Source: Echinicola marina (GTDB lineage Bacteria; Bacteroidota; Bacteroidia; Cytophagales; Cyclobacteriaceae). From it: DNA of 64,000 bases. Below the pieces are notes generated by a model. That model was not told where the DNA came from and did not search any database. It saw nothing but the letters and a program-made list of their open reading frames with translations. Both the position numbers and the translations under genes were made by a program. Shown piece by piece: positions 35,478 to 44,815 of this stretch; position 1 is the stretch's first letter, and every line of letters begins with the position of its first letter. The DNA lies in contig NZ_CP080025.1 in the NCBI RefSeq assembly GCF_020463795.1, positions 2,415,501-2,479,500 on the forward strand, given 5' to 3'.

Positions 35478-36074
35478 ATGGCTTACGATAAGTTTAATAT
35501 ATTAAAAAGCACCGTGGTCCCATTACCAACAGAAAATGTGGATACGGATCAAATCATTCCAGCCAGATTCCTGAAGGCTACTGAAAGAAAAGGTTTTGGT
35601 GAAAGCTTGTTCATGGACTGGAGATATGATAGTGAAGGAAACCCAAAGGCCGATTTTGTGCTAAATGATCCTACTTATTCAGGTAAAGTATTGGTAGCTG
35701 GAAAAAACTTTGGTTCAGGATCAAGTAGAGAGCATGCCGCTTGGGCCATCTATGACTATGGCTTCAGGTGTGTGGTTTCCAGTTTCTTTGCTGATATTTT
35801 CAAAAACAACGCGCTGAATGTAGGAATCCTACCGGTGACGGTTTCTCCAGCATTTTTGGAGGAGATATTCACTGAGGTGGAAAAAGACCCATCTACTGAA
35901 GTGGAAGTAGATATCGAAAAGCAGACCATTACGCTTTTGAGCACTGGTAGTGCCGAATCTTTTGACATCAATACCTACAAAAAAGGGAATATGCAAAATG
36001 GTTTTGATGATATCGACTACCTTTTGAATATGAAGGATGAGATCGTCGAATTCGAAGCAGCGAAAAAATTATAA
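35478..36074 (+). CDS. leuD: 3-isopropylmalate dehydratase, small subunit
   Basis: A 198-residue swivel-domain subunit. The start KFNILKSTVVPLPTENVDTD and the substrate-recognition segment FGSGSSREHAAWAI are characteristic. It completes the LeuCD dehydratase. A 129-bp gap with a perfect 14-bp hairpin separates it from the synthase gene. Confidence 0.95.
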   Translation: MAYDKFNILKSTVVPLPTENVDTDQIIPARFLKATERKGFGESLFMDWRYDSEGNPKADFVLNDPTYSGKVLVAGKNFGSGSSREHAAWAIYDYGFRCVVSSFFADIFKNNALNVGILPVTVSPAFLEEIFTEVEKDPSTEVEVDIEKQTITLLSTGSAESFDINTYKKGNMQNGFDDIDYLLNMKDEIVEFEAAKKL

Positions 36075-36105
36075 ATATAAGTTAGTAGCAGAAAGATTGA
36101 AATGA

Positions 36106-36138
36106 ATTCGTGCCATGATATATGATCATGGCACGAAT
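36106..36138 (+). other. Perfect 14-bp hairpin between leuD and the synthase gene
   Basis: ATTCGTGCCATGAT (36106-36119) is followed after 5 nt by its exact complement (36125-36138). There is no T run behind it. It is probably an RNA structure that protects the upstream mRNA or marks a processing site, or a dispersed intergenic repeat. Confidence 0.5.
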
Positions 36139-36203
36139 ATCACTTTCAAGAGATATAATAATATCAGCTTCTGAATACTAGGTACTCAATACCCATTTTA
36201 CAA

Positions 36204-37787
36204 ATGCGTCTTCAAAAGAAAATAGAAATCATGGATACCACTTTGAGGGATGGTGAACAGACCTCTGGAGTATCCTTTTTGCCTTCTGAGAAGCTTCAGA
36301 TAGCCAAGTTGCTATTGGAGGAACTGAAGGTGGATCGGATAGAAGTGGCATCCGCTAGGGTTTCTGAGGGAGAACTGGAAGGGGTGAAGAAAATAACGCA
36401 TTGGGCTACAGAAAAGGGATATTTGGATAAAGTTGAGGTATTGGGTTTTGTGGATACGCCTGCCTCAGTGGATTGGTTGACAGAGGCAGGAGCCAAAGTC
36501 CTTAATCTACTTACCAAAGGATCTCTTAATCACCTAACCTACCAATTAAAAAAAACACCTGAGCAGCACTTTAGTGATATTGCCAGATGTATTGGCTATG
36601 CCACTCAAAAGGGAATTTCGGTAAATGTTTACCTTGAAGACTGGAGCAGTGGTATGCGCAATAGTAAGGATTATACTTTGGAGCTAATCGAGTTTTTGGT
36701 TGGTCAAGGTGTGCGTAGAATTATGCTTCCCGATACTCTGGGGCTTTTAAAGCCATCAGAGGTTGCCCAGTTTGTTTCGGAAGTAACGAGCAGTTACCCG
36801 AAGATTCATTTTGATTTCCATGCTCATAATGATTATGACCTATCTGTTGCCAATGTATTGGAAGCAGTGAACAATGGGATTTCAGGAATCCATAGCACCA
36901 TTAATGGTCTTGGAGAACGGGCGGGGAATGCTCCATTAGAAAGCATAGTAGCCAGTATAACTGACTTTACAGACGTTCAGTTAAATGTCCAAGAAAACAA
37001 GATCTACCGTATCAGTAAATTGGTAGAACAGTTTTCAGGACTTCATATTCCCTCAAACAAACCAGTAGTGGGTGAAAATGTATTCACCCAGACCGCAGGA
37101 ATTCATGCCGATGGTGATAATAAGAAAAATCTTTATTTTAATGACCTGCTTCCTGAGCGATTTGGGAGAACAAGGAAGTATGCCTTAGGAAAGACTTCAG
37201 GAAAAGCCAATATCCTTAAAAACCTGATGGAACTGGGGATTTCTCTGGAACCTGATGAGTTGACCAAGGTGACCCAAAAGATCATTGAATTAGGTGATCA
37301 AAAGGAAAGGGTGACCACGGAAGATCTGCCCTATATTATTTCTGATGTGTTGCAGAACAATTCCATTAAAAAGGATATCAGCATAGAAGGTTATCATATG
37401 ACCCATTCCAAGGGCTTAAAACCAACCGTGCAGTTAAGGTTGAAGATCAATGATAAGTTTTATGAAGCTCATGCTTCTGGAAATGGTCAGTTTGATTCTT
37501 TTATGCTAGCACTTCATAAGATATACCAATCACTGGAAAAGCCACTTCCAAAGTTAACAGACTTTAGTGTGAGTATTCCACCAGGAGGAAAAACCGACGC
37601 ATTTGTGGAGACGGTAATCACTTGGGAATTAGGCAGGATTTTTAAGACCAAAGGCCTGGACAGTGACCAAACGGTGGCAGCAATGATGGCCACTGAGAAA
37701 ATGCTCAACATCATTGAACAAATCAATACAGGAAAATCAGAAAACAAAAATTTATATGGAAATGAATCTAGCGCTATTACCGGGTGA
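36204..37787 (+). CDS. cimA: 2-isopropylmalate synthase-family enzyme, citramalate synthase-like
   Basis: A 527-residue HMGL-like TIM-barrel acyltransferase with a C-terminal LeuA regulatory domain. The catalytic start [13 protein letters not shown], the metal site [18 protein letters not shown] and the [12 protein letters not shown] segment are intact. From memory it resembles Leptospira CimA closely. Segments VLGFVD, NLLTKGS and NVYLEDWS, which include the residues reported there to hold pyruvate (Leu81, Leu104, Tyr144), are all present. It may therefore make citramalate from pyruvate and acetyl-CoA for isoleucine, not isopropylmalate for leucine. No other LeuA-type gene is in the operon. 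The family is certain; the substrate and hence the symbol are tentative. Its end overlaps leuB by 32 bp. Confidence 0.8.
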   Translation: MRLQKKIEIMDTTLRDGEQTSGVSFLPSEKLQIAKLLLEELKVDRIEVASARVSEGELEGVKKITHWATEKGYLDKVEVLGFVDTPASVDWLTEAGAKVLNLLTKGSLNHLTYQLKKTPEQHFSDIARCIGYATQKGISVNVYLEDWSSGMRNSKDYTLELIEFLVGQGVRRIMLPDTLGLLKPSEVAQFVSEVTSSYPKIHFDFHAHNDYDLSVANVLEAVNNGISGIHSTINGLGERAGNAPLESIVASITDFTDVQLNVQENKIYRISKLVEQFSGLHIPSNKPVVGENVFTQTAGIHADGDNKKNLYFNDLLPERFGRTRKYALGKTSGKANILKNLMELGISLEPDELTKVTQKIIELGDQKERVTTEDLPYIISDVLQNNSIKKDISIEGYHMTHSKGLKPTVQLRLKINDKFYEAHASGNGQFDSFMLALHKIYQSLEKPLPKLTDFSVSIPPGGKTDAFVETVITWELGRIFKTKGLDSDQTVAAMMATEKMLNIIEQINTGKSENKNLYGNESSAITG

Positions 37788-38823
37788 CGGTATTGGCCCT
37801 GAAGTGATCGATCAGGCAGTAAAGGTGGTCAAAGCAGTTGGTCAGAAATTTGGCCATACTATTACCTTTAAAGAAGCTGTTGTTGGTGCGGCAGCCATTG
37901 ATGCCACCGGAAATCCTTATCCAGACGCTACGCATGAAGTTTGTTTGCAAGCCGATGCTGTATTGTTTGGTGCTATTGGCGATCCTAAATATGATAATGA
38001 TCCTAAGGCTAAAGTAAGACCTGAGCAAGGCTTATTGGCCATGAGAAAGAAATTGGGACTTTTCTCTAATGTAAGACCTACTTTCACTTTCCCTTCATTG
38101 ATCCATAAATCTCCATTGAAGAAAGACCGTATCGAAGGAACTGACTTTGTGTTCTTAAGGGAATTGACTGGTGGAGTTTACTTTGGTGAGCCTAGAGGAA
38201 GAAATGAGCAAGGTACCAAAGCTTTTGATACTAATGTTTACTCTAAGGAAGAGGTTGAAAGATTGGCCAGAATGGGCTTTGAATTCGCTCAGAAGAGAAG
38301 AAAATTATTGACCTGCGTAGACAAGGCCAATGTAATGGCTACATCTAGATTGTGGAGAGAAACCGTTCAGGAGCTAGAAGCAGAATATCCTGACGTAAAA
38401 GTGGAGTATGAATTTGTGGATGCTGTAGCCATGAGGTTGATCCAGTGGCCTAAGGCTTATGATGTATTGATCACTGAGAACCTTTTTGGTGATATCTTGA
38501 CTGATGAGGCTAGTGTGATTTCAGGATCTATGGGCTTGATGCCATCTGCATCTTTGGGTACAGATGTGAAATTATTTGAGCCAATTCACGGTTCTTATCC
38601 TCAAGCAGCTGGTAAGGATATTGCCAATCCGTTGGCAACAGTGCTTTCTGCCGCTATGATGTTTGAATATGCCTTTGATCTTCAAGAAGAAGCTAGGGCT
38701 ATTTCTGATGTGGTCAATCTTTCTCTAGCTGAAGGAGTGGTTACAGAAGATATTGCTGAAGGCGGAAAGTCTTATAAGACATCAGAAGTAGGTGACTGGC
38801 TGGCTGAGCAAATTTTGAAATAA
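37756..38823 (+). CDS. leuB: 3-isopropylmalate dehydrogenase
   Basis: A 355-residue NAD-dependent decarboxylating dehydrogenase. The start is the ATG at 37756 ([17 protein letters not shown]) or 37762; both lie inside the end of the synthase gene, so translation is coupled. Substrate-binding [12 protein letters not shown], the VDKANVM and VDAVAMRL segments, and the NAD site [15 protein letters not shown] are all present. It is the last gene of the operon, followed by a strong terminator. Confidence 0.96.
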   Translation: MEMNLALLPGDGIGPEVIDQAVKVVKAVGQKFGHTITFKEAVVGAAAIDATGNPYPDATHEVCLQADAVLFGAIGDPKYDNDPKAKVRPEQGLLAMRKKLGLFSNVRPTFTFPSLIHKSPLKKDRIEGTDFVFLRELTGGVYFGEPRGRNEQGTKAFDTNVYSKEEVERLARMGFEFAQKRRKLLTCVDKANVMATSRLWRETVQELEAEYPDVKVEYEFVDAVAMRLIQWPKAYDVLITENLFGDILTDEASVISGSMGLMPSASLGTDVKLFEPIHGSYPQAAGKDIANPLATVLSAAMMFEYAFDLQEEARAISDVVNLSLAEGVVTEDIAEGGKSYKTSEVGDWLAEQILK

Positions 38824-38853
38824 TTAGTTTGCCACTGATATGAATAGTTTGAG

Positions 38854-38881
38854 CGGAGCCCAAAAGGGCTCCGTTTTTTTT
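38854..38881 (+). terminator. Terminator of the ilv-leu operon
   Basis: A perfect 8-bp GC-rich stem CGGAGCCC/GGGCTCCG (38854-38861 and 38866-38873) with a 4-nt loop is followed by eight Ts, 30 bp behind the leuB stop. Confidence 0.9.
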
Positions 38882-38920
38882 AAAGGCACAATTGATTTGA
38901 CTGAATCCTTTGCTTGCTTG

Positions 38921-40087
38921 TTATCCCTTCATGTTATTCATCATTTCAGTAACTCCTTCTAGGTACCTATCAGTAACCTCTTTATCGGGAATGGTGTTCC
39001 AGTTGTTTTCAATTCCATTTCCACCCAACATGATACCGTCTTTTCTAGGTATAAAATATACGCCTGACATACTGGCTCTGTAATTCAATTCAGGTTGTGG
39101 GATCAGAAAGCATAATTGACCTGATATGGGCATCATTTCCTCATCTCCAAACAGTTCAAGAGAACCTAAACCTGTACAATTGGCAATGCATTTTTGTGAA
39201 AGTGCATCGATGTCCTCTGGTCTTTTAAAGGTTTTGAACTCAAGTTTTCCTCCTGCCAGAAGGAAATCATCTCTTAACATTTTCATATAAATGGGGATAT
39301 TGAAAATAGTGGTAGGAGATTTATGTACTTGTTTGGCTTTAAAAGGGTTTTCCCGATGTTCCAATTGTTTAGGCTCAGGGTAAAAGTTCATATCAGAACT
39401 AAATAGCTGGTCTTTTGCAGCAAATTTGTGATGATTAGTATTCGAATGAGAACTGGAGGAACTGATATGATAGTTATCCATCCAATTGACTATTTGATTT
39501 ATACCCAATAGACGTTGAAAAGTGTTAAAGGAATGGGAGCAAGCATTTTGAAACATTGTTTTAAATGCAGGAGTGATATGTTCCTGTAGAATCAATCTAG
39601 AGGTAGGGGACCATGTGCCGGTAGCCATGGCTGAGGTAACCTGAGGAAATACTTCTTTGGTGTATATGGTGACCTGATAGCCCCTGTCTTGTAGGGTTCT
39701 TGCCGTGCTTAGGCCAATGATGCCACATCCAATAACGGCTACCTCTTTTTGGGGTGTCGTATCAATGAGGTCTGCAGCAATTTTTGAAGTGCCCCATGAG
39801 AGTGACCATCCACTTCCTCCATGCCCGTAATTGTGTACGATTTTTTTGTTGCCCAATTCCTGAAGTTCAACTCTGGGACCTATTTTTCTAAATGGCCTTA
39901 ATCCTACGGACTCTTTAATAACTCGCTTTCGCGAGACCTTTACTGGAGGAAGGCCTTTTGAAGTATTAATATAGAAATTGGCTTTTGTACCTGCGGGGAT
40001 ATAGCTGGTACAGGCTCCTATGCCTAATCCTGTGCTTAGGCCCAAAAAGGTAGCCTTCTTGATAAAGTCTCTTCTTTCGTTTTTCAT
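38921..40087 (-). CDS. Tat-exported FAD-dependent oxidoreductase, D-amino-acid-oxidase-like
   Basis: A 388-residue DAO-family flavoprotein. The N-terminus carries a twin-arginine signal (ERRDFIKKA) and a hydrophobic stretch ending GIGACTS, which may also be a lipobox (Cys26). A FAD Rossmann motif VAVIGCGIIGLSTA starts near residue 117, after an unusual 90-residue insert between signal and FAD domain. The C-terminal IPRKDGIMLGGN segment is typical of D-amino-acid oxidases, with TGLGS near residue 308. Tat export fits a cofactor-loaded enzyme acting in the periplasm. The substrate is unknown. A perfect inverted repeat lies 69 bp upstream of the start. Confidence 0.82.
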   Translation of the reverse strand: MKNERRDFIKKATFLGLSTGLGIGACTSYIPAGTKANFYINTSKGLPPVKVSRKRVIKESVGLRPFRKIGPRVELQELGNKKIVHNYGHGGSGWSLSWGTSKIAADLIDTTPQKEVAVIGCGIIGLSTARTLQDRGYQVTIYTKEVFPQVTSAMATGTWSPTSRLILQEHITPAFKTMFQNACSHSFNTFQRLLGINQIVNWMDNYHISSSSSHSNTNHHKFAAKDQLFSSDMNFYPEPKQLEHRENPFKAKQVHKSPTTIFNIPIYMKMLRDDFLLAGGKLEFKTFKRPEDIDALSQKCIANCTGLGSLELFGDEEMMPISGQLCFLIPQPELNYRASMSGVYFIPRKDGIMLGGNGIENNWNTIPDKEVTDRYLEGVTEMMNNMKG

Positions 40088-40155
40088 TGATTACCCTTTA
40101 GTAGAATGTTAAATATTAACGGCTTTATTATTTAAGCTTATAAGGGTAACTATAG

Positions 40156-40186
40156 ATACAGATGACCAATGGTTGATCATCTGTAT
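40156..40186. promoter_or_regulatory. Inverted repeat upstream of the D-amino-acid-oxidase-like gene
   Basis: ATACAGATGA (40156-40165) and its exact complement (40177-40186) flank 11 nt. It lies in the 5' region of the oxidase gene and could be an operator or an RNA hairpin. No regulator gene is nearby. Confidence 0.45.
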
Positions 40187-40396
40187 TTCTAAAATATGAA
40201 ATTTATAGAATTATTTTGTGTTTGTTAATGAAAAAATATTAGCAAATGGGTTTGTTTACTTAGCGTACAATATAATGTATCTGGTTTTGCGAAAATGAAT
40301 TATTGTTTTCATGTCAATTACTCACTCAAGCTAAAAAATAAAAAAAGGGGCTGTCTCAAAACAAGAGTTAAAAAAGTGGGACAGTCGATTTTAGCC

Positions 40397-40438
40397 AATA
40401 GAGGCCGATTTTCATTAATCGGCCTCTATTTTTTTTTT
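40397..40438 (+). terminator. Hairpin terminator at the IS left end
   Basis: A perfect 14-bp stem (40397-40410 with 40417-40430), a 6-nt loop and a run of ten Ts (40429-40438) form a textbook terminator for transcripts entering from the left, antisense to the transposase. Confidence 0.8.
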
Positions 40439-40539
40439 GACTTACGGTCAATTCAGCTCTAGGTTCTTTGTTCTGAAGCGACAGTTTAAACTTGGGGGAT
40501 CAGAGGGTTTTTGAACTTAAAAACGGCGTCAGCTCCTTC

Positions 40540-42078
40540 TTACCCGGCCATTTTTGCCAGGTTGTGGGCGATGGCAATCAATCCGGTTTCAATTGCTACT
40601 TTTTCGGCTCCTCTTAACATAAACCTTGCCCTCCCTTTGTTGTGTTTGAAGTCTGCAAATACCGGTTCCACATCGGTGGCCCGTTGCCTTCGTTTCTGGA
40701 CTCCCTGCTCAGAGGTGAGTCGTTGTTTTGCCCTTGTCTTCTGTTGCTGTAACCTGGTGTTTACCCTGAGGGTTTTGTTACCGGCCCCTGGTCTACAACT
40801 AGCAGCCAGTGGGCACCCCTGGCAATTTTTGGCTGCATAGTGCCGGTAATGCTGGACAAAACCGGTCGAGGTTTTTCCGGTACTTTCCCCACTGGGTTTC
40901 ATCGCCTGTCCCATCGGACAGATGTAGTGATCTTTCTGTGGATCGTAATACAGGTTTTCCAGCAAGCCATGGACTTTCTTTGATTTGGATTCCTGACGGA
41001 GTTCTTTGTGGAAGGTGTTGTACTTGACGTAAGCTTCGATCCGGTTCTGCTCCAGAAAGCAATAGTTCTCTTCACTTCCGTATCCAGCATCTGCTGTACA
41101 ACAGGAAGGGTAGAATCCGTAATGCTGATGGTACTGCTGTAGATGAGGCTTCAGGGTTAAGGTATCATTGGGATTGGGATGCAGGGAATAGTTGACCACG
41201 AACCGTCCATGGGTGCTGAGTTGAAGGTTGTAGGCAGGTTTGAGCTGGCCATTTCTCATATGGTCTTCCTTCATCCGCATGAACGTGGCATCCGGATCGG
41301 TTTTGGAATAACTGTTCCGTCCAGCCAGTACTTCCTCTTTCTGGGCATATTCTTCCAGTTTGGCAGGCCAGTTCTTTTGGGCATAACCCAACTTCTGTTT
41401 CACCTTCTTGTCAACGGCTTTCCCTTCCAGCGCCTGATTGATCTTTTCGATGGTTCGGGAAACTTTCTCTGCACTCGGATTCACAAAGTCGGGTTCTTCT
41501 GTCCCCAACTCAGCGGAGGCTACCGAACCGGCATAGTTCCAAAGTTCCTGAAGCTGGGAGCTGATCCGTTCCTTGCTCTTTTTAATCGCCTTGCCCCAGA
41601 CAAAGGTGTAGCGGTTGGCATTGGCTTCTATCTTGGTCCCATCGGTGTACACTTCTTTGATGTCCAAAAGTCCTTCTTCATGCAGCAACAGCACCACTTG
41701 GGCAAAAATATCACCAATCACATCTCGGAGACGTTCTGAACGGAACCGATTGATTGTATGGTGATCGGGACGCTGCATTCCGGCAAGCCACATGAACACA
41801 ATATTCTCCCGGACCGCTTTTTCAAGCTTGCGGGAAGAATAACAGTTCTCTAAATATCCATAAACCAGCACCTTTAACAACAGCTTGGGATGATAACTGC
41901 TAGATCCGTTCTCTGAGTATCGACCATACACCTCGCTCAGATCTATCCGCTCAATGATCTGGTGAACTACACGGCCTGGATGATGGACGGGAATCAATTC
42001 CTCCAAACTGGGAGGAAGAAACATCAGTTGGTTGGGATTGTAGTCTTTAAAAGCTACATTTAAGTCTTGTTTTTGCAC
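40540..42078 (-). CDS. IS1182-family transposase
   Basis: A 512-residue DDE transposase. The start is a GTG at 42078 (GTG-CAA-AAA); no upstream ATG fits. The N-terminal DUF772-type domain begins QLMFLPPSLEELIP. DDE landmarks are VYTDGTKIEANANRY, CTADAGYGSEENY and the Glu in EPVFADFKHNKG. A Cys-rich stretch (CPMG, CQGCPLAASC) lies before the last motif. No stop or frameshift interrupts the frame, so it should be active. Confidence 0.92.
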   Translation of the reverse strand: MQKQDLNVAFKDYNPNQLMFLPPSLEELIPVHHPGRVVHQIIERIDLSEVYGRYSENGSSSYHPKLLLKVLVYGYLENCYSSRKLEKAVRENIVFMWLAGMQRPDHHTINRFRSERLRDVIGDIFAQVVLLLHEEGLLDIKEVYTDGTKIEANANRYTFVWGKAIKKSKERISSQLQELWNYAGSVASAELGTEEPDFVNPSAEKVSRTIEKINQALEGKAVDKKVKQKLGYAQKNWPAKLEEYAQKEEVLAGRNSYSKTDPDATFMRMKEDHMRNGQLKPAYNLQLSTHGRFVVNYSLHPNPNDTLTLKPHLQQYHQHYGFYPSCCTADAGYGSEENYCFLEQNRIEAYVKYNTFHKELRQESKSKKVHGLLENLYYDPQKDHYICPMGQAMKPSGESTGKTSTGFVQHYRHYAAKNCQGCPLAASCRPGAGNKTLRVNTRLQQQKTRAKQRLTSEQGVQKRRQRATDVEPVFADFKHNKGRARFMLRGAEKVAIETGLIAIAHNLAKMAG

Positions 42079-42109
42079 ACCTCAAAATAACATTTTTGAG
42101 TTAAACAAG

Positions 42110-42139
42110 AAAGGCTAGCCGAGAAATCGACTAGCCTTT
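42110..42139 (-). terminator. Hairpin at the IS right end, upstream of the transposase
   Basis: AAAGGCTAG (42110-42118) pairs with CTAGCCTTT (42131-42139) around 12 nt. On the minus strand the stem is followed by CTTGTTT, so it may stop transcripts coming from fabI before they reach the transposase. Many IS elements limit their own transposition this way. Confidence 0.5.
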
Positions 42140-42172
42140 TAAACTATCTACTTTTGAGACAGCCTCCTTGTT

Positions 42173-42994
42173 TTACTGTTTTTCATCCATAAGCTTTTCC
42201 ATGATCTCTTCTGAGATACCGGTGCTGGAATAACCTCCATCGTGGTACAAGTTCTGCATGGTAACCATTCTGGTATAATCAGAGAACATGGTCACAATGT
42301 ACTCTGCGCAAGCTTCTGCAGAAGCATTTCCAAGTGGAGAAAGTGACTCGGCGAAGTTGAAGAAAGAGCTAAATCCTCCAATTCCTGAACCTGCAGTAGT
42401 AACTGTAGGAGATTGGGAGATAGTGTTAACCCTTACCTTTTTCTTTTTACCATATCTGTATCCAAATCCTCTAGCGATGCTTTCCAATAGGGCTTTGGCA
42501 TCAGCCATGTCAGTATAGAAAGGATAAACTCTTTGGGCTGCAATGTAAGAAAGACCTACGATAGATCCCCATTCGTTCATGACGTCCTGCTTTTCGGCTA
42601 CTTGCATCATCTTGTGGAAAGACAAGGCTGAAATGTCATAAGACTTCATGGCCCAATCATAATTAAGGTCGCCATATTCACGTCCTTTTCTGATATTTGG
42701 AGACATTCCTATAGAGTGCAATAGGAAGTCAAAGTTTCCTCCTAAGAATTCCTTAGCTTCTGCATATAGTTTTTCGATATCTTCTACTGAAGTGGCGTCG
42801 GCAGGGATAACGATAGTATCACATTCTTTTGCCAGTTCTTGGATTGCTCCCATTCTCATAGCGATAGGCGCATTGGTAAGGACAAACTTAGCTCCTTGCT
42901 CTTTAGCTTTAAGAGCGGTTTTCCAGGCTATGGAGTTTTCATCCAATGCACCTGTAATAATTCCTTTTTTTCCTTGAAGTAGATTCTCAGGCAT
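42173..42994 (-). CDS. fabI: Enoyl-[acyl-carrier-protein] reductase (NADH)
   Basis: A 273-residue short-chain dehydrogenase for the last step of fatty-acid elongation. The N-terminus (LLQGKKGIITGALDENSIAW) has the FabI-type split nucleotide loop. The SIGMSPN segment and catalytic Tyr-x6-Lys (YTDMADAK) are present, preceded by a second Tyr as in triclosan-sensitive FabI. TAAGTTTG (43060 down to 43053) is a plausible -7 box 58 bp upstream. The insertion sequence begins 8 bp behind the stop and has probably replaced or split its terminator. Confidence 0.95.
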   Translation of the reverse strand: MPENLLQGKKGIITGALDENSIAWKTALKAKEQGAKFVLTNAPIAMRMGAIQELAKECDTIVIPADATSVEDIEKLYAEAKEFLGGNFDFLLHSIGMSPNIRKGREYGDLNYDWAMKSYDISALSFHKMMQVAEKQDVMNEWGSIVGLSYIAAQRVYPFYTDMADAKALLESIARGFGYRYGKKKKVRVNTISQSPTVTTAGSGIGGFSSFFNFAESLSPLGNASAEACAEYIVTMFSDYTRMVTMQNLYHDGGYSSTGISEEIMEKLMDEKQ

Positions 42995-43115
42995 GATATG
43001 TTTTTTAATTGATTTCGCTTAAATAATCTGTAAAAATAAATAAAATTTTAGGCAAACTTATGCGATTGATATGATAAATGTCCGTCCTTGGTTCTCTGGT
43101 GGCTAAGGTTAGGTT

Positions 43116-44765
43116 TTATTTCAATAAATCCATGGCGCTTTGTCGTGCGGATTCAGAAGGATTGGCGCCAGCAATCATTTTGGCAATTTCTGTAATCCGC
43201 TCCGATTCATTCAAAGTTCTGATCTTACTGATCGTACGTTCAGAGCTGTTGTCTTTATAGACAAAATAATGCGTATCACCTTTTGCGGCCACTTGTGGCA
43301 AATGACTGATACAGATTACTTGATGGTTTGTGGCAATTTGCTGCATCATCAAGACCATTTGGAGGGCTACTTCGCCAGAAATTCCTGTATCAATTTCATC
43401 AAATATCAAGGTAGGAAGGGCTACTTTGTCTGCCATAATGTATTTTATGGCAAACATCAAACGGGAAAACTCACCTCCTGAGGCCACTTGTCTGATAGGC
43501 TGCGGTTTAACTCCCTTGTTTGCAGAAAACATGATTTCTACCTCGTCCATCCCATTGGAAGTAGGCTTGGTTTTATGGTGTGAGAACTCGATTTTCGCGT
43601 TTTCCATTCCTAATTGCGCCAAGAGACTAGTGATTTCTTTTGCAAATTCCTTAAAGCATTTTTGTCTTTTTTGGGAAAGTGACTCGCCAGCTTTTATAAG
43701 GTTTTTCCATGCTTGTTCGCTCTCATTTTTCAGTCTCTCTAGTTCTTCGTCCAAATGATCTATCTGAAAAGCTTTCTCAGCAAGTTCCTTTTCCAAATTC
43801 ATCAGCTCTTCCACGGATTGGACGCCATGTTTCTTTTGAAGCTGGTAAATTTTGCTCAGTCTTTCCCTGATTTCTTCTAACTTTTCAAAGTCCACTTCTA
43901 TTTTACTGTCTTCGTCCTCCAGCGTGGCAGAAATATCATTGACCTCAATACGGACACTATCGAAGCGGTCCCTTAGTTCTTCAAATCGTGTACTGAATCG
44001 GCTAAGTTGTTGAAGAGATTGGTTGATCTGCATAAGAAGGGTGCTGGCCGCCAGTTCGTCGCCGTTTAGTAATTGTAAACTTTCATTGATCTTGGCTTTG
44101 ATTTCTTCCGCATTATCGAGGATCTCCTGTTCGTTTTCGAGTTCCTCTTGCTCTCCTTCCTGTAGGTTGAGTGCAGAGAGTTCCTCTAGTTGGAACTGGT
44201 TGAAGTCGGCTTCCTTCCTTAATTCAGCGGCTTCTTGGGAAAGTTGATCAAATGCTTTGTTGATTTTTTTGAAAGCTTGGAAAGCGGAGCTATACTGTTC
44301 TTTTTCCTTTTTGCTTTGGGCAAAAGCGTCGATTAAGTTTAACTGGTATTCCCCAGCAGCCAATAGTAAGGTGTCGTGCTGGGAATGAATATCCATTAAG
44401 GATTTTCCCAGATTTTTCAATACGTCCAGTTTTACAGGTGTGTCATTGACAAAGGCCCTGGATTTTCCAGATGGCGCTATTTCCCTGCGAATGATACATT
44501 GTGACTCAAAGTCTAAATCTTCAGATTCGAAGTAAGGCTCAAGTCCATAATTGTGAATATCAAACTCTCCTTCAATGATACATTTTTTGGAATCATCAAA
44601 AAGAGATTTAGTGTCTGCCCTGTTACCCAATAGAAGTCCTACAGCACCAAGCATAATGGATTTACCGGCTCCAGTTTCACCGGTAATCATGTTCAGTGAG
44701 TTGGAAGGGGTCATTTCCAATGTTTCAATTAATGCATAATTCGAAATGCTCAGGCTTTTTAGCAT
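43116..44765 (-). CDS. recN: DNA repair protein RecN
   Basis: A 549-residue SMC-like ATPase for double-strand-break repair. Walker A ITGETGAGKSIM lies at residues 28-39, long coiled-coil arms occupy about 150-380, the signature ASGGEFSRLM is near 430 and Walker B LIFDEIDTGISG follows. It follows porD by 50 bp in the conserved bamD-rpoZ-coaBC-porD-recN order, so it is probably the distal gene of that operon. Confidence 0.95.
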   Translation of the reverse strand: MLKSLSISNYALIETLEMTPSNSLNMITGETGAGKSIMLGAVGLLLGNRADTKSLFDDSKKCIIEGEFDIHNYGLEPYFESEDLDFESQCIIRREIAPSGKSRAFVNDTPVKLDVLKNLGKSLMDIHSQHDTLLLAAGEYQLNLIDAFAQSKKEKEQYSSAFQAFKKINKAFDQLSQEAAELRKEADFNQFQLEELSALNLQEGEQEELENEQEILDNAEEIKAKINESLQLLNGDELAASTLLMQINQSLQQLSRFSTRFEELRDRFDSVRIEVNDISATLEDEDSKIEVDFEKLEEIRERLSKIYQLQKKHGVQSVEELMNLEKELAEKAFQIDHLDEELERLKNESEQAWKNLIKAGESLSQKRQKCFKEFAKEITSLLAQLGMENAKIEFSHHKTKPTSNGMDEVEIMFSANKGVKPQPIRQVASGGEFSRLMFAIKYIMADKVALPTLIFDEIDTGISGEVALQMVLMMQQIATNHQVICISHLPQVAAKGDTHYFVYKDNSSERTISKIRTLNESERITEIAKMIAGANPSESARQSAMDLLK

Positions 44766-44815
44766 ACAGTAATATTGTTTTTCTTGGATTGGAGGTAAAA
44801 GTAATCAAAAAGCAG

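Larger units (their letters stand above)
40349..42164 (-). mobile_element. Intact IS1182-family insertion sequence
   Basis: Both ends carry GGCTGTCTCAAAA (40349-40361, and the complement at 42152-42164), with further partial matches on both sides. The element is about 1.8 kb with one full-length transposase. It inserted 8 bp behind the fabI stop. Flanks AAAAAAGG and CCTTGTTTT would make a small palindrome if rejoined, which fits the known preference of this family for palindromic or terminator-like targets. I could not define a clear target duplication. The nearly identical ends and open frame suggest a recent arrival. Confidence 0.85.

Noticed and set aside
41179-41739. 186-codon open frame antisense to the transposase
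   Set aside because: Opposite the conserved DDE coding sequence; low-complexity Phe/Leu/Gly composition.
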